This document shows, piece by piece, positions 17,410 to 24,953 of a stretch of DNA of 64,000 nucleotides (positions are counted from its first letter, which is position 1; every line of letters begins with the position of its first letter). The stretch is from contig CBFICO010000003.1 in NCBI GenBank assembly GCA_965661115.1, positions 3,854 to 67,853 on the forward strand, given 5' to 3'. A program made the translations under genes and the position numbers. The notes beneath the pieces were generated by a model. That model saw only the letters and a list, made by a program, of their open reading frames with translations, did no database searches and was not told the origin of the DNA. The stretch comes from UBA6770 sp965661115. GTDB lineage: Bacteria; Bacteroidota; Bacteroidia; Flavobacteriales_G; Salibacteraceae.

Positions 17410-17988
17410 TCAAAGTAACTTAAAACTCATTCGGTGGTATTTACAAGACCCAAATTCTTTGATGCCTTTTCTATGATCGACAGTAGGGTAACCCTTGTTT
17501 TTTTTCCAGTTGTAATGAGGAAATTCAGCATCAATTTTTTCCATGAATTCGTCGCGGTAGGTTTTAGCCAGGATAGAGGCCGCTGCAATGCTTAAATATT
17601 TAGCATCGCCCTTAACCACGGTGGTATGCGGAATAAAATTGTAAGGCTTAAACCGATTACCGTCCACAATTATATGCTCGGGTGTGGTTTCTAGTTTATC
17701 CAAAGCGTGGTGCATGGCCAAGATTGAAGCTTGTAGAATATTGATTTCGTCAATCTTTTTTTGATCTAAGAAAGCAACTCCATAACTGATGGCTTTTTCT
17801 TCAATTACGTGGCGTAACTCAGCGCGGTTTGATTCGGTAACTTGCTTAGAATCGTTGAGCAATTTGTGCTTAAAACCCTTGGGTAAAATAACTGCGGCTG
17901 CAGTTACGGGTCCAGCCAAACAGCCACGACCCGCTTCATCGCATCCTGCTTCAATAACTCCTTTGGTGAAATAGCTTTTTAATGGCAT
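17410..17988 (-). CDS. rnhB: Ribonuclease HII
   Basis: Cleaves RNA of RNA-DNA hybrids and removes misincorporated ribonucleotides. The start was set at the MPLKSYF methionine (17988), giving 192 residues in line with the family. The frame is open to 18039, but the extra 17 residues (MYSASPCIPKFF...) do not resemble RNase HII. Motifs: GCDEAGRGCLAGPV with the two catalytic acids, VDGNRF, VVKGDAKYLSIAAASILAKTYRD with the third acid region, and the C-terminal NKGYPTVDHRKGI. The upstream region carries a striking 33-bp palindrome (18053-18085), 65 bases before this start. Confidence 0.93.
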   Translation of the reverse strand: MPLKSYFTKGVIEAGCDEAGRGCLAGPVTAAAVILPKGFKHKLLNDSKQVTESNRAELRHVIEEKAISYGVAFLDQKKIDEINILQASILAMHHALDKLETTPEHIIVDGNRFKPYNFIPHTTVVKGDAKYLSIAAASILAKTYRDEFMEKIDAEFPHYNWKKNKGYPTVDHRKGIKEFGSCKYHRMSFKLL

Positions 17989-18052
17989 GGAAGCAAAAGA
18001 AATAAAAAACTTGGGTATGCAGGGGCTGGCGGAATACAAGGATTGTTTTTAG

Positions 18053-18085
18053 ATAACGTAATTTACGTGACGTAAATTACGTTAT
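18053..18085. promoter_or_regulatory. Perfect 33-bp palindrome made of two tandem ACGTAA-N-TTACGT sites
   Basis: Sixteen-base arms pair perfectly around a single central G (18069). Each half is itself a palindrome: ACGTAATTTACGT at 18056-18068 and ACGTAAATTACGT at 18070-18082. There are therefore four half-sites, ACGTAA/TTACGT, spaced regularly. This is the pattern of a double operator for a dimeric regulator. It has no U-tract and the one-base centre makes a compact RNA hairpin awkward, so a DNA role is more likely than a terminator. It lies upstream of rnhB. The regulator is unknown. Confidence 0.7.
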
Positions 18086-18205
18086 TACGATTTCAAATGT
18101 AACTGAGCATAGGAGTTCTAATGCTTCGACTTTTTCTTTAGCTTTTGAATATGCGCATTGATACGTTTCGAATGTATCTTGCCAATGTCCATCATGATCA
18201 CTGCT

Positions 18206-18228
18206 GGCGCGAATTTGCAATTCGCGTC
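18206..18228. repeat. GC-core palindrome downstream of secA (REP-like)
   Basis: CGCGAATT (18208-18215) and AATTCGCG (18219-18226) are perfect arms around TGC, with near-complementary G and C extending each side. It starts 14 bases downstream of the secA stop on the minus strand. No U-tract follows, so termination is uncertain. The minus-strand phrase GACGCGAATTGCAAATTCGC resembles dispersed repeats I associate with Bacteroidota intergenic regions. The remaining 120 bases up to the rnhB palindrome hold a 49-codon open minus-strand frame without a start codon, which I do not call. Confidence 0.5.
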
Positions 18229-18241
18229 AATCCAAAAAACC

Positions 18242-21200
18242 CTATGCCTGAGCTTGCTGAATAACCACCCACTCGCCAGTATTTAAGAGCGGCTCGGCTT
18301 GTTTGTATTTAATGGTTTTTTTCTCACCACTCATAACATGCTGAATCTCAATACGCGCGTTTCGGTTTATCTTTTTTTCTACCCTAACTGGCTCTTTCTT
18401 TTTAGGTTGAGCGGATGGATCGTGGTATTCATTTTCTGTAGGTAGTTGCTCTTGCCCACCGGGAACAGTTCCTCTACCTGCTTGTGTTTCAGGTGCTTGT
18501 TGTCGTGTTGCTTCCCCTTGTCTAACCGCACTATTGTCTTGAGGTAGCGATGCTTTCGCTAAGAAAGAAGTAACCTCGTTATTGATTTTAGCCAATACCT
18601 TTTTGAATAATTCAAACGACTCAAACTTGTAAATCAACAAAGGGTCTTTTTGTTCATAAACTGCCGACTGAACCGACTGTCTTAAGTCGTCCATTTCGCG
18701 TAAGTGCTCTTTCCAGTGTTGGTCAATCATGGCTAGGATAACTCCTTTTTCTAACGCTCTAACGGCCTCAAAACCTTCGGTTTTTACCCCACGCTCAATA
18801 TCAGCAGTTACCTGAATCGATTTTTGCTTGTCGGTAAATGGAATTACCACTCGCTTGAAGCTTGTTTCAGGGTCGTCTGCAATGCCTTTAATTACAGGAT
18901 ACGCACTGGTGGCAATCAGCTTAGATTTTTCTTCATACGAGTGCATAACGGTGTCATATAATTTATGCCCTAGTTCATCGGCGTTGGTCGATAAAAACTC
19001 TTGCTCGTTAAATGGAGCTTCGATACCAAAGATTTTGATAAGTTCTAATCTAAAACCTTCGAAATCTTTCATATCGGTGTAGGCGTAGGTCATGTCTAGC
19101 GCAACATCTTGAATCATGTTGGCTACATCAACCTGAATTCTTTCTCCGTACAGCGCGTGTTTTCTTCTGGTGTAAATTACCTCACGTTGCGAATTCATTA
19201 CATCATCGTATTCCAGTAATCGTTTACGCACACCAAAGTTGTTTTCTTCCACTTTTTTCTGTGCACGCTCTATCGATTTTGAAATCATGCTGTGCTGAAT
19301 AACCTCACCTTCTTCTAGTCCCATACGGTCCATAAGTTTGGCAACTCTGTCCGAACCGAACATACGCATTAGGTTGTCTTCTAAAGACACAAAAAACTGA
19401 GAAGAACCTGGGTCTCCTTGACGTCCTGCACGACCACGTAACTGACGGTCAACTCGTCTAGATTCGTGACGCTCAGTACCTAAAATGGCTAAACCTCCAG
19501 AGGCTTTCACTTCATCAGAGAGTTTAATATCTGTACCACGGCCCGCCATGTTGGTTGCAATAGTAACCGTGCCAGCTTTTCCCGCTTCGGCAACAATGTC
19601 TGCTTCTTTTTGGTGCAATTTGGCGTTTAGAACTTGATGTTTGATATTTTTTCTTTTGAGCATTCTGCTCAAAAGCTCCGAAATTTCAACCGAAGTTGTA
19701 CCAACCAAAACTGGTCGTCCGGCTTGAACCATTTTTTCGGTTTCGTCAATTACCGCGTTGAATTTCTCGCGTACGGTTTTGTATACCAAATCTTGTCTAT
19801 CGTCTCTTGCTATTGGTCGGTTGGTTGGAATTACCACTACGTCAAGCTTGTAAATTTCGTGGAATTCACCCGCTTCAGTTTCCGCAGTACCCGTCATACC
19901 CGCTAACTTGTGGTACATTCTAAAGTAGTTCTGCAAGGTAATGGTAGCGTAAGTTTGAGTGGCAGCCTCAATTTTTACATTTTCTTTTGCTTCGATGGCT
20001 TGATGCAATCCGTCTGAGTAACGACGGCCGTCCATTATACGACCGGTTTGTTCGTCAACGATTTTTACTTGGTTTTCCATTACCACATACTCCACGTCTT
20101 TCTCGAACATAGCGTATGCTTTTAGCAATTGGTTTACAGTATGAATACGTTGTGATTTGGTAGAGTAATCGTTGATGAGCGCATCTTTTTGAGCAATTTT
20201 ATCTTCATCAGAAAGTTCTGATTTTTCGATTTTATCAATCTCAAAACCAATGTCTGGCATAATGAAGAAATTGGAGTCTTCCATTTCGCCAGTCATGAGC
20301 TCAATACCTTTGTCGGTCATCTCTACTGAGTTTTGCTTTTCGTCGATAACAAAGAACAATTCAGAATCTACAAAAGGCATTTCTTTACCCTGATCCTGAA
20401 TATAAAAACCTTCCGTTTTAGTCAATTGAGCTTTTACTCCAGGTTCACTCAAAAACTTAATAAGTGCTTTGTTTTTTGGCATAGCACGATACGCACGATA
20501 AAGCGCCAAACCACCTTCTTCACGTGTCTTTTTATCCGTGCCATCAGCTAGTTTCTTCTTAGCTTCAGAGAGTAAAGAAGTCATTAATTTTTTCTGATGA
20601 TTTACCAGAACCTCAATTCTAGGTTTCAGCTCCATGAATTCGTGTTGGTCGCCTTTGGGAGTAGGTCCCGAGATGATAAGCGGCGTTCTAGCATCGTCAA
20701 TCAATACAGAATCCACCTCATCCACAATGGCGTAATGATGCTTGCGTTGCACTAAATCCTCTACCGAAGTAGCCATGTTGTCTCTGAGGTAATCGAAGCC
20801 AAATTCGTTGTTAGTTCCGTAAGTGATATCTGCCAAATATGCTTGTCTTCTATCTTCAGAGTTGGGTTGATGTTTGTCTATGCAATCGGTTGTTAAGCCA
20901 TGAAATTCGAAAATTGGAGCATTCCATTCCGCATCACGTTTTGCTAGGTAATCGTTAACGGTTACCAAGTGAACACCTCTTCCCGTAAGTGCGTTTAAGA
21001 ATACCGGGAGTGTTGCTACCAAGGTTTTACCCTCACCAGTAGCCATCTCTGCAATTTTACCTTGATGTAAAACCACACCACCAATTAACTGAACATCGTA
21101 ATGAACCATGTTCCACAAAATTTCGGTTCCCGCTGCATCCCAGCTGTTTTTCCATTGAGCTTTGTCGCCGTTAATTACGATGTGTGGTTTGGTGGTTGCT

Positions 21201-21625
21201 AAGCGTTTATCGTTATCCGATGCGGTAACTTCAATGCTTTCATTTTCGGTGAATCTGCGTGCAGTTTCTTTCACCACTGCAAATGCTTCTGGTAGAATCT
21301 CCAATAAAACCTCTTCAATTTTATCGAGGATGGTTTTGTCTAGTTCGTCAATCCGCTTGTATGCTTTTTCTTTATCCTCAATGCTTAGTTCGCTATCATC
21401 TTGAGTTTGCATTTTTAAATCGTCGAGTTCTTTTTGCTCGGTAGCGTAATGCTCGGTGATTTTATTGCGAAGTTCTTGAGATTTGGCTCTTAGTTCATCG
21501 TTGCTTAAGCTACAAAGCGACCCGTATATGGTATTGATTTGGTCAACTAATGGTCGAATTTCTTCTATATCTTTTTCCGATTTGTTACCAAAAAACTTAG
21601 CAACTATGTTCGTTATAAAATCCAT
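18242..21625 (-). CDS. secA: Protein translocase ATPase SecA
   Basis: The motor ATPase of Sec-dependent export, cycling between cytosol and SecYEG. 1127 residues, longer than E. coli SecA (901), which matches the enlarged SecA of Bacteroidota with insertions in the preprotein region. Motifs: Walker A MATGEGKTLVATLP, DEAD-like VDEVDSVLIDDARTPLIISGP in NBD1, then TNMAGRGTDIKL and RQLRGRAGRQGDPGSSQFF in NBD2, and the helical scaffold/wing near the C terminus (MIDQHWKEHLREMDDLRQSV). The C-terminal tail is basic and lacks the Cys-rich zinc element. A promoter box TATTTTTG lies about 36 bases upstream of the start. Divergent from rluB. Confidence 0.98.
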   Translation of the reverse strand: MDFITNIVAKFFGNKSEKDIEEIRPLVDQINTIYGSLCSLSNDELRAKSQELRNKITEHYATEQKELDDLKMQTQDDSELSIEDKEKAYKRIDELDKTILDKIEEVLLEILPEAFAVVKETARRFTENESIEVTASDNDKRLATTKPHIVINGDKAQWKNSWDAAGTEILWNMVHYDVQLIGGVVLHQGKIAEMATGEGKTLVATLPVFLNALTGRGVHLVTVNDYLAKRDAEWNAPIFEFHGLTTDCIDKHQPNSEDRRQAYLADITYGTNNEFGFDYLRDNMATSVEDLVQRKHHYAIVDEVDSVLIDDARTPLIISGPTPKGDQHEFMELKPRIEVLVNHQKKLMTSLLSEAKKKLADGTDKKTREEGGLALYRAYRAMPKNKALIKFLSEPGVKAQLTKTEGFYIQDQGKEMPFVDSELFFVIDEKQNSVEMTDKGIELMTGEMEDSNFFIMPDIGFEIDKIEKSELSDEDKIAQKDALINDYSTKSQRIHTVNQLLKAYAMFEKDVEYVVMENQVKIVDEQTGRIMDGRRYSDGLHQAIEAKENVKIEAATQTYATITLQNYFRMYHKLAGMTGTAETEAGEFHEIYKLDVVVIPTNRPIARDDRQDLVYKTVREKFNAVIDETEKMVQAGRPVLVGTTSVEISELLSRMLKRKNIKHQVLNAKLHQKEADIVAEAGKAGTVTIATNMAGRGTDIKLSDEVKASGGLAILGTERHESRRVDRQLRGRAGRQGDPGSSQFFVSLEDNLMRMFGSDRVAKLMDRMGLEEGEVIQHSMISKSIERAQKKVEENNFGVRKRLLEYDDVMNSQREVIYTRRKHALYGERIQVDVANMIQDVALDMTYAYTDMKDFEGFRLELIKIFGIEAPFNEQEFLSTNADELGHKLYDTVMHSYEEKSKLIATSAYPVIKGIADDPETSFKRVVIPFTDKQKSIQVTADIERGVKTEGFEAVRALEKGVILAMIDQHWKEHLREMDDLRQSVQSAVYEQKDPLLIYKFESFELFKKVLAKINNEVTSFLAKASLPQDNSAVRQGEATRQQAPETQAGRGTVPGGQEQLPTENEYHDPSAQPKKKEPVRVEKKINRNARIEIQHVMSGEKKTIKYKQAEPLLNTGEWVVIQQAQA

Positions 21626-21660
21626 GTTTTCGGAGTGTGTTTTTACTTTAAAAAAGGCTG

Positions 21661-21668
21661 CAAAAATA
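21661..21668 (-). promoter_or_regulatory. TAnnTTTG-type promoter box for secA
   Basis: TATTTTTG on the minus strand fits the Bacteroidota -7 consensus TAnnTTTG exactly. A transcript would start about 6 bases downstream, leaving a leader of about 28 bases before the secA ATG at 21625. No clear -33 TTG is seen. Confidence 0.45.
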
Positions 21669-21807
21669 GTGGTTTTATTGGGACTAAATTGCAGTTAACG
21701 GCGGCATAAAATGGTAAAAAACGAGAAAAGGTAATCGGAAGATTTTAGGCTTTAAATGAATGATTTGCAATTCGTTTTTAATTGAGTGCTTATTTCTTAA
21801 CTCCTAG

Positions 21808-21815
21808 TACTTTTG
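21808..21815 (+). promoter_or_regulatory. TAnnTTTG-type promoter box for rluB
   Basis: TACTTTTG matches TAnnTTTG exactly. It ends only 4 bases before the rluB ATG (21820). Transcription would then begin at or next to the start codon, giving a leaderless or nearly leaderless mRNA. No convincing -33 element is seen. Confidence 0.45.
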
Positions 21816-21819
21816 CGCC

Positions 21820-22866
21820 ATGGAGAAAAGAGGTGGTAAACGAGGTGGTTTAAAAGGAGGCGGAAGAATTTCGAAGCGCGGAGGTAGAAGCGATAGAGGG
21901 AATTCGGCAAGCAATCCAAACTCGAAACGATTTTCGAGAAGAGCAGCTCATGAAGAAGAGCAAGAATCAACAGAAAATAGAAGTGGCACTAAACCAAAAA
22001 GATTTGATTCAAACAAGGAGGATAGTGGAGCAAAACGAAGCATAAAGCCATCTTTAAAAGGACCTAACAAACATAGTAGCAGAATTCCTAGGCTAAAAGG
22101 AAAATCAAGCGCGGGAAGACCAGCTGGTAGATCTGCAACTTCTGAAGTGCATGAAACACGCCTCAATAAATTTATTGCTTCTAGCGGTATTTGTAGTCGA
22201 AGAGAAGCTGATAAGCTCATTGAGGAAGGTATGATTTCCATAAATGGTCAGGTAGTTACGCAGCTGGGTACAAAAGTTCAGCCTGGCGATGAGGTGCGTT
22301 ATGCTGGCGAGCTACTTTCGTTTGAACGCTATGTGTATTTGTTGCTGAACAAACCAAAAGATTTTATTACCACTGTTGATGATCCACAAGGCAGAAGAAC
22401 GGTGTTGGATTTGGTGAGAAACCATGTTTCTGAGAGAATTTACCCCGTAGGGCGTTTAGATAAAAATACCACCGGATTGCTACTGATGACTAACGATGGC
22501 GATTTGGCTAAGAAACTTACCCACCCATCCCACGGAGTACGTAAAATATACCACGTAGTAACTGACAAACCAGTAAGTAAAGCCGAGATAAAACAATTGG
22601 CCGAAGAGGGAATTGAATTAGAAGATGGGCTTGCAACGGTTGATGCTATTGCTTACGCAGGAGATGGTAGTAATAAACGTGAGTTAGGCGTGGAATTGCA
22701 CTCGGGAAAAAACCGAATTGTACGTAGAATGTTTGAGGGACTCGGCTACAAGGTAACTAAGCTAGACAGGGTTTCTTTTGCTGGTTTAACGAAGAAAAAT
22801 ATTTTGAGGGGTAAGTTTAGATACCTCACCGAAAAAGAAATTGGAATGCTTAAAATGGTGAAGTAA
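21820..22866 (+). CDS. rluB: Pseudouridine synthase, RluB/RsuA family, with basic N-terminal extension
   Basis: A 348-residue 23S/16S rRNA pseudouridine synthase. Residues 1-108 are a low-complexity tail rich in Lys, Arg, Gly and Ser (MEKRGGKRGGLKGGGRISKR and more), absent from E. coli RluB and likely to bind RNA. Residues from about 112 hold an S4 domain (RLNKFIASSGICSRREADKLI). The catalytic domain has VGRLDKNTTGLLLMTNDGDL with the active-site Asp, and GKNRIVRRMFEGLGYKV. The RluB versus RluE/RsuA assignment is by general similarity. Divergent from secA, and terminated at 23003-23027. Confidence 0.9.
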   Translation: MEKRGGKRGGLKGGGRISKRGGRSDRGNSASNPNSKRFSRRAAHEEEQESTENRSGTKPKRFDSNKEDSGAKRSIKPSLKGPNKHSSRIPRLKGKSSAGRPAGRSATSEVHETRLNKFIASSGICSRREADKLIEEGMISINGQVVTQLGTKVQPGDEVRYAGELLSFERYVYLLLNKPKDFITTVDDPQGRRTVLDLVRNHVSERIYPVGRLDKNTTGLLLMTNDGDLAKKLTHPSHGVRKIYHVVTDKPVSKAEIKQLAEEGIELEDGLATVDAIAYAGDGSNKRELGVELHSGKNRIVRRMFEGLGYKVTKLDRVSFAGLTKKNILRGKFRYLTEKEIGMLKMVK

Positions 22867-22887
22867 CCTCACTCTTGTTATTAATCC

Positions 22888-22960
22888 GTCATTCCGTAAG
22901 AATAGATGAGTCAAATTTCTATTCAAGACATTTGCCACGAATCTTCTGTACGGAAGCTCA
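22888..22960. repeat. Decayed palindromic intergenic repeat (TCATTCCG type)
   Basis: TTCCGTAAGAA (22892-22902) is complementary to TTCTGTACGGAA (22944-22955) with one bulged base, and GAATAGA (22900-22906) pairs with TCTATTC (22918-22924). The opening GTCATTCCG and the middle TTCTATTCAAGACATTTGCC are typical of a class of intergenic palindromes I recognise in Bacteroidota. The copy is imperfect, so it is probably immobile. It lies after rluB. Confidence 0.5.
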
Positions 22961-23002
22961 ACATTCAGATTTAACCTACCTCTGTTACTCTTATTCAATT
23001 AA

Positions 23003-23030
23003 AAAAAAGGGGCACGAGGCCTTTTTTATT
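23003..23030 (+). terminator. Rho-independent terminator after rluB
   Basis: AAAAAAGG (23003-23010) pairs with CCTTTTTT (23020-23027) around a GC-rich loop that contains GGC and GGC/GCC contacts, and T residues follow. It is AT-flanked, so could act on both strands. It lies about 137 bases after the rluB stop. Confidence 0.6.
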
Positions 23031-23058
23031 TTCAAGCAAACTACTTTAACTTGATTAG

Positions 23059-23970
23059 AATCCACCAATAGTTACGCCAATTGAAAACGGATACAGCTAT
23101 GGTGCTTTTCCTGATTCAAAAAGTTCGGTAAAGGAAGGCTCTGTAAACCTTTCTAAAAAACTAGACACCTGGGAGGGTGGAAAGCTAGTGGTGCATATTT
23201 GTGAGTTACCGATAAAATGCCCTGTAGCGCCGCTTGAGTTTGCTTTTTTGGCCGATTCTTTCTTCAAGCATAAAGGAATGCGCGATAAAGTTGAAATAAC
23301 TTTTGTTACTCCTGTTGACGGGGCTTTTACCAAGCCAGTTGCTTCTGCCAAACTCAACCATTTGTTGGAAGAAAAGAATATAAAAGTAGTTCCGAACTTT
23401 ATTATTGAAAGAGTAGATCCGAACAATCGAAAAATAATTGATTACGCAGAGCAAGAAGTAGAATACGATTTGTTGGTAACGGTTCCTAAAAACATGGGAG
23501 CAAAAGCTATTGAGCGTTCTGGGTTTGGGGATGAATTGAATTTTGTACCTACTAATAAAGGAACGCTACAATCTTTGGTGAAAGAGAACATTTTTGTAAT
23601 TGGTGATGCCACTAACGCACCCGCCTCTAAAGTTGGATCGGTTGCTCATTTTGAGGCAGATATCTTAACAAAGAATTTATTGAATTACATAAACGGAAAA
23701 CTATTAGAAGAGGAATTCGCTGGGCATTCAAACTGTTTTGTGGAAACTGGTGATGGAAAAGCAATTCTTATCGATTTTAATTACATACACGAACCCGTAA
23801 CTGGTACTTTTCCTATCCCGGGTGTGGGGCCACTAAACCTATTGAAAGAAAGCCATATGAATCACATGGGTAAACTTGCATTTAAATGGGTTTACTGGAA
23901 CATGCTCCTCCCAGGCAGACACATACCTTTTATACCAACCAAAATGGAAACAGCTGGAAAAGATTTATAA
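23059..23970 (+). pseudogene. SQR-like NAD(P)/FAD oxidoreductase lacking its N-terminal FAD domain
   Basis: The frame is open from a stop at 23056-23058 and encodes about 303 residues of a sulfide:quinone oxidoreductase-type flavoprotein. The aligned core includes GGKLVVHICELPIKCPVAPLEF cut in two, FVTPVDGAFTKPVASAKLNHLLEEKNI, the FAD-contacting IFVIGDATNAPASKVGSVAHFEA and the C-terminal PGVGPLNLLKESHMNHMGK. What is missing is the N-terminal Rossmann segment with its GxGxxG motif, normally 100-130 residues. The first usable in-frame start is GTG at 23188. The 190 bases before the fragment hold a terminator and a repeat, not the missing part. Family membership is firm; loss of function is inferred. 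Followed by TusE- and DsrE-like genes. Confidence 0.8.
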
Positions 23971-24000
23971 ATTGACATTACAAACTATAAAAAGATAAAA

Positions 24001-24309
24001 ATGGAAAAAACTATTGCAGGAACTACCGTTGAGGTAAATGACGAGGGCTATCTAACAAACCTCGATCAGTGGAATGAGAACATTGCAAATGAATTGGCAT
24101 CTGAGGCCGGAATTGAATTAACGGATAAACATTGGGAGGTACTGCGCTATCTGCAAGATCAGTATAAACAAGATATTCCACTAACTATCCGAAAAATTGG
24201 AAAGAGTGGTGTAGTGAGTATTAAAGAGTTTTACGCTCTTTACCCAAACGGACCTTTAAAGGTATCGATTAAAATTGCTGGAATTCCGAAGCCAGTAAGT
24301 TGTATTTAA
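24001..24309 (+). CDS. TusE/DsrC family sulfur carrier protein
   Basis: A 102-residue sulfur-trafficking protein of the DsrC/TusE/DsvC family. It starts at ATG 24001. Conserved core: VNDEGYLTNLDQWNENIANELASEAGI broken here as family helix, LTDKHWEVLRYLQDQY, then IRKIGKSGVVSIKEFYALYPNGP. The C-terminal arm IAGIPKPVSCI places the conserved penultimate Cys (CysA). The second cysteine of true DsrC (CysB) is absent, aligned with Ile, so it is closer to TusE-like carriers in tRNA thiolation or thiosulfate transfer than to the sulfite-reductase partner. It lies 30 bases after the SQR fragment. Confidence 0.85.
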   Translation: MEKTIAGTTVEVNDEGYLTNLDQWNENIANELASEAGIELTDKHWEVLRYLQDQYKQDIPLTIRKIGKSGVVSIKEFYALYPNGPLKVSIKIAGIPKPVSCI

Positions 24310-24367
24310 TGTTAAATTTAAAACACTATTAAAATGAGTGAAGCAAGTGATAAGCCAGTAAAAAAAA

Positions 24368-24820
24368 ATGATGTTGATTCTTTCAAAGGCAACTATAGAA
24401 AATGTATATGCCTGTTTTGTGTTGGCCAATGGTGCACGAATGGAGGGAATTGAGTCGGAAATATTTTGCACTTTCTTTGGGTTAGAGGCAATTAATAAGC
24501 ACAGATTAAACGATTTGCACGTTGCTACCGTAGGTAACCCTGCCATGCATATACCTACTTTAATTGGAGGTTTGCCTGGAATGGAAGCGACGGCTACTAA
24601 AATGATGAAAGCAGAAATGGAAAAGTTGGATATTCCACCTGTGGGAGAGTTTCTAGAAATCCTTTCTGCTTCAGGTACTAAATTGTGGGCATGTAAGCTG
24701 GCTATGGACATGTTTAGGCGTACAAAAGATGATTTGTACGAGGATATTGACGGTGTGTTAACCGTTGGTGATTTTTACGCTAGAGCCAAAGGCGACGGCA
24801 CCCACGTGCTGTTTATTTAA
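24368..24820 (+). CDS. DsrE family protein, frame broken at a 9-A tract
   Basis: A 150-residue DsrE/DsrF/TusD-like sulfur relay protein, starting MMLILSKATIENVYACFVLANGARMEGI split at the family first strand. The motif region VGNPAMHIPTLIGGLPGMEATATKMM and the Cys-containing KLWACKLAMDMF are typical. A separate ATG at 24334 (MSEASDKPVKK) precedes it in a different frame. The frames are separated by nine A residues at 24360-24368. Deleting one A would join them as MSEASDKPVKKMMLILSKAT, which matches the usual N terminus of the family. The ATG at 24368 could also serve as the start of a shorter protein. Confidence 0.82.
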   Translation: MMLILSKATIENVYACFVLANGARMEGIESEIFCTFFGLEAINKHRLNDLHVATVGNPAMHIPTLIGGLPGMEATATKMMKAEMEKLDIPPVGEFLEILSASGTKLWACKLAMDMFRRTKDDLYEDIDGVLTVGDFYARAKGDGTHVLFI

Positions 24821-24844
24821 CCTGATTAATTTTTAAAGAATAAG

Positions 24845-24878
24845 CCCTCATTGGTTGCCAATGGGGGTTTCTTTTTTT
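24845..24878 (+). terminator. Rho-independent terminator after dsrE-like gene
   Basis: CCCTCATTGG (24845-24854) pairs with CCAATGGGGG (24858-24867) with one T-G wobble, the loop is TTG, and the run TTTCTTTTTTT follows. It closes the short sulfur-relay operon. Confidence 0.85.
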
Positions 24879-24941
24879 GGATTTAACCAAAGCTTGTTAG
24901 CAGAATACTAATTGCATTAGAATAAACGTTCAACTGCCTAA

Positions 24942-24949
24942 TAGCTTTG
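24942..24949 (+). promoter_or_regulatory. TAnnTTTG-type promoter box for the AsmA-like gene
   Basis: TAGCTTTG matches TAnnTTTG exactly and ends 4 bases before the ATG at 24954. As with rluB, transcription would begin almost at the start codon, so a leaderless message is suggested. Confidence 0.4.
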
Positions 24950-24953
24950 TAAT

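Noticed and set aside
23003..23058. Search for the missing N-terminal part of SQR before the fragment
   Set aside because: The bases hold a terminator and stops in the relevant frame, with no GxGxxG motif in any plus-strand frame.
24256..24711. Minus-strand open frame across the tusE end and dsrE
   Set aside because: It covers two real sulfur genes and its translation has no family features.
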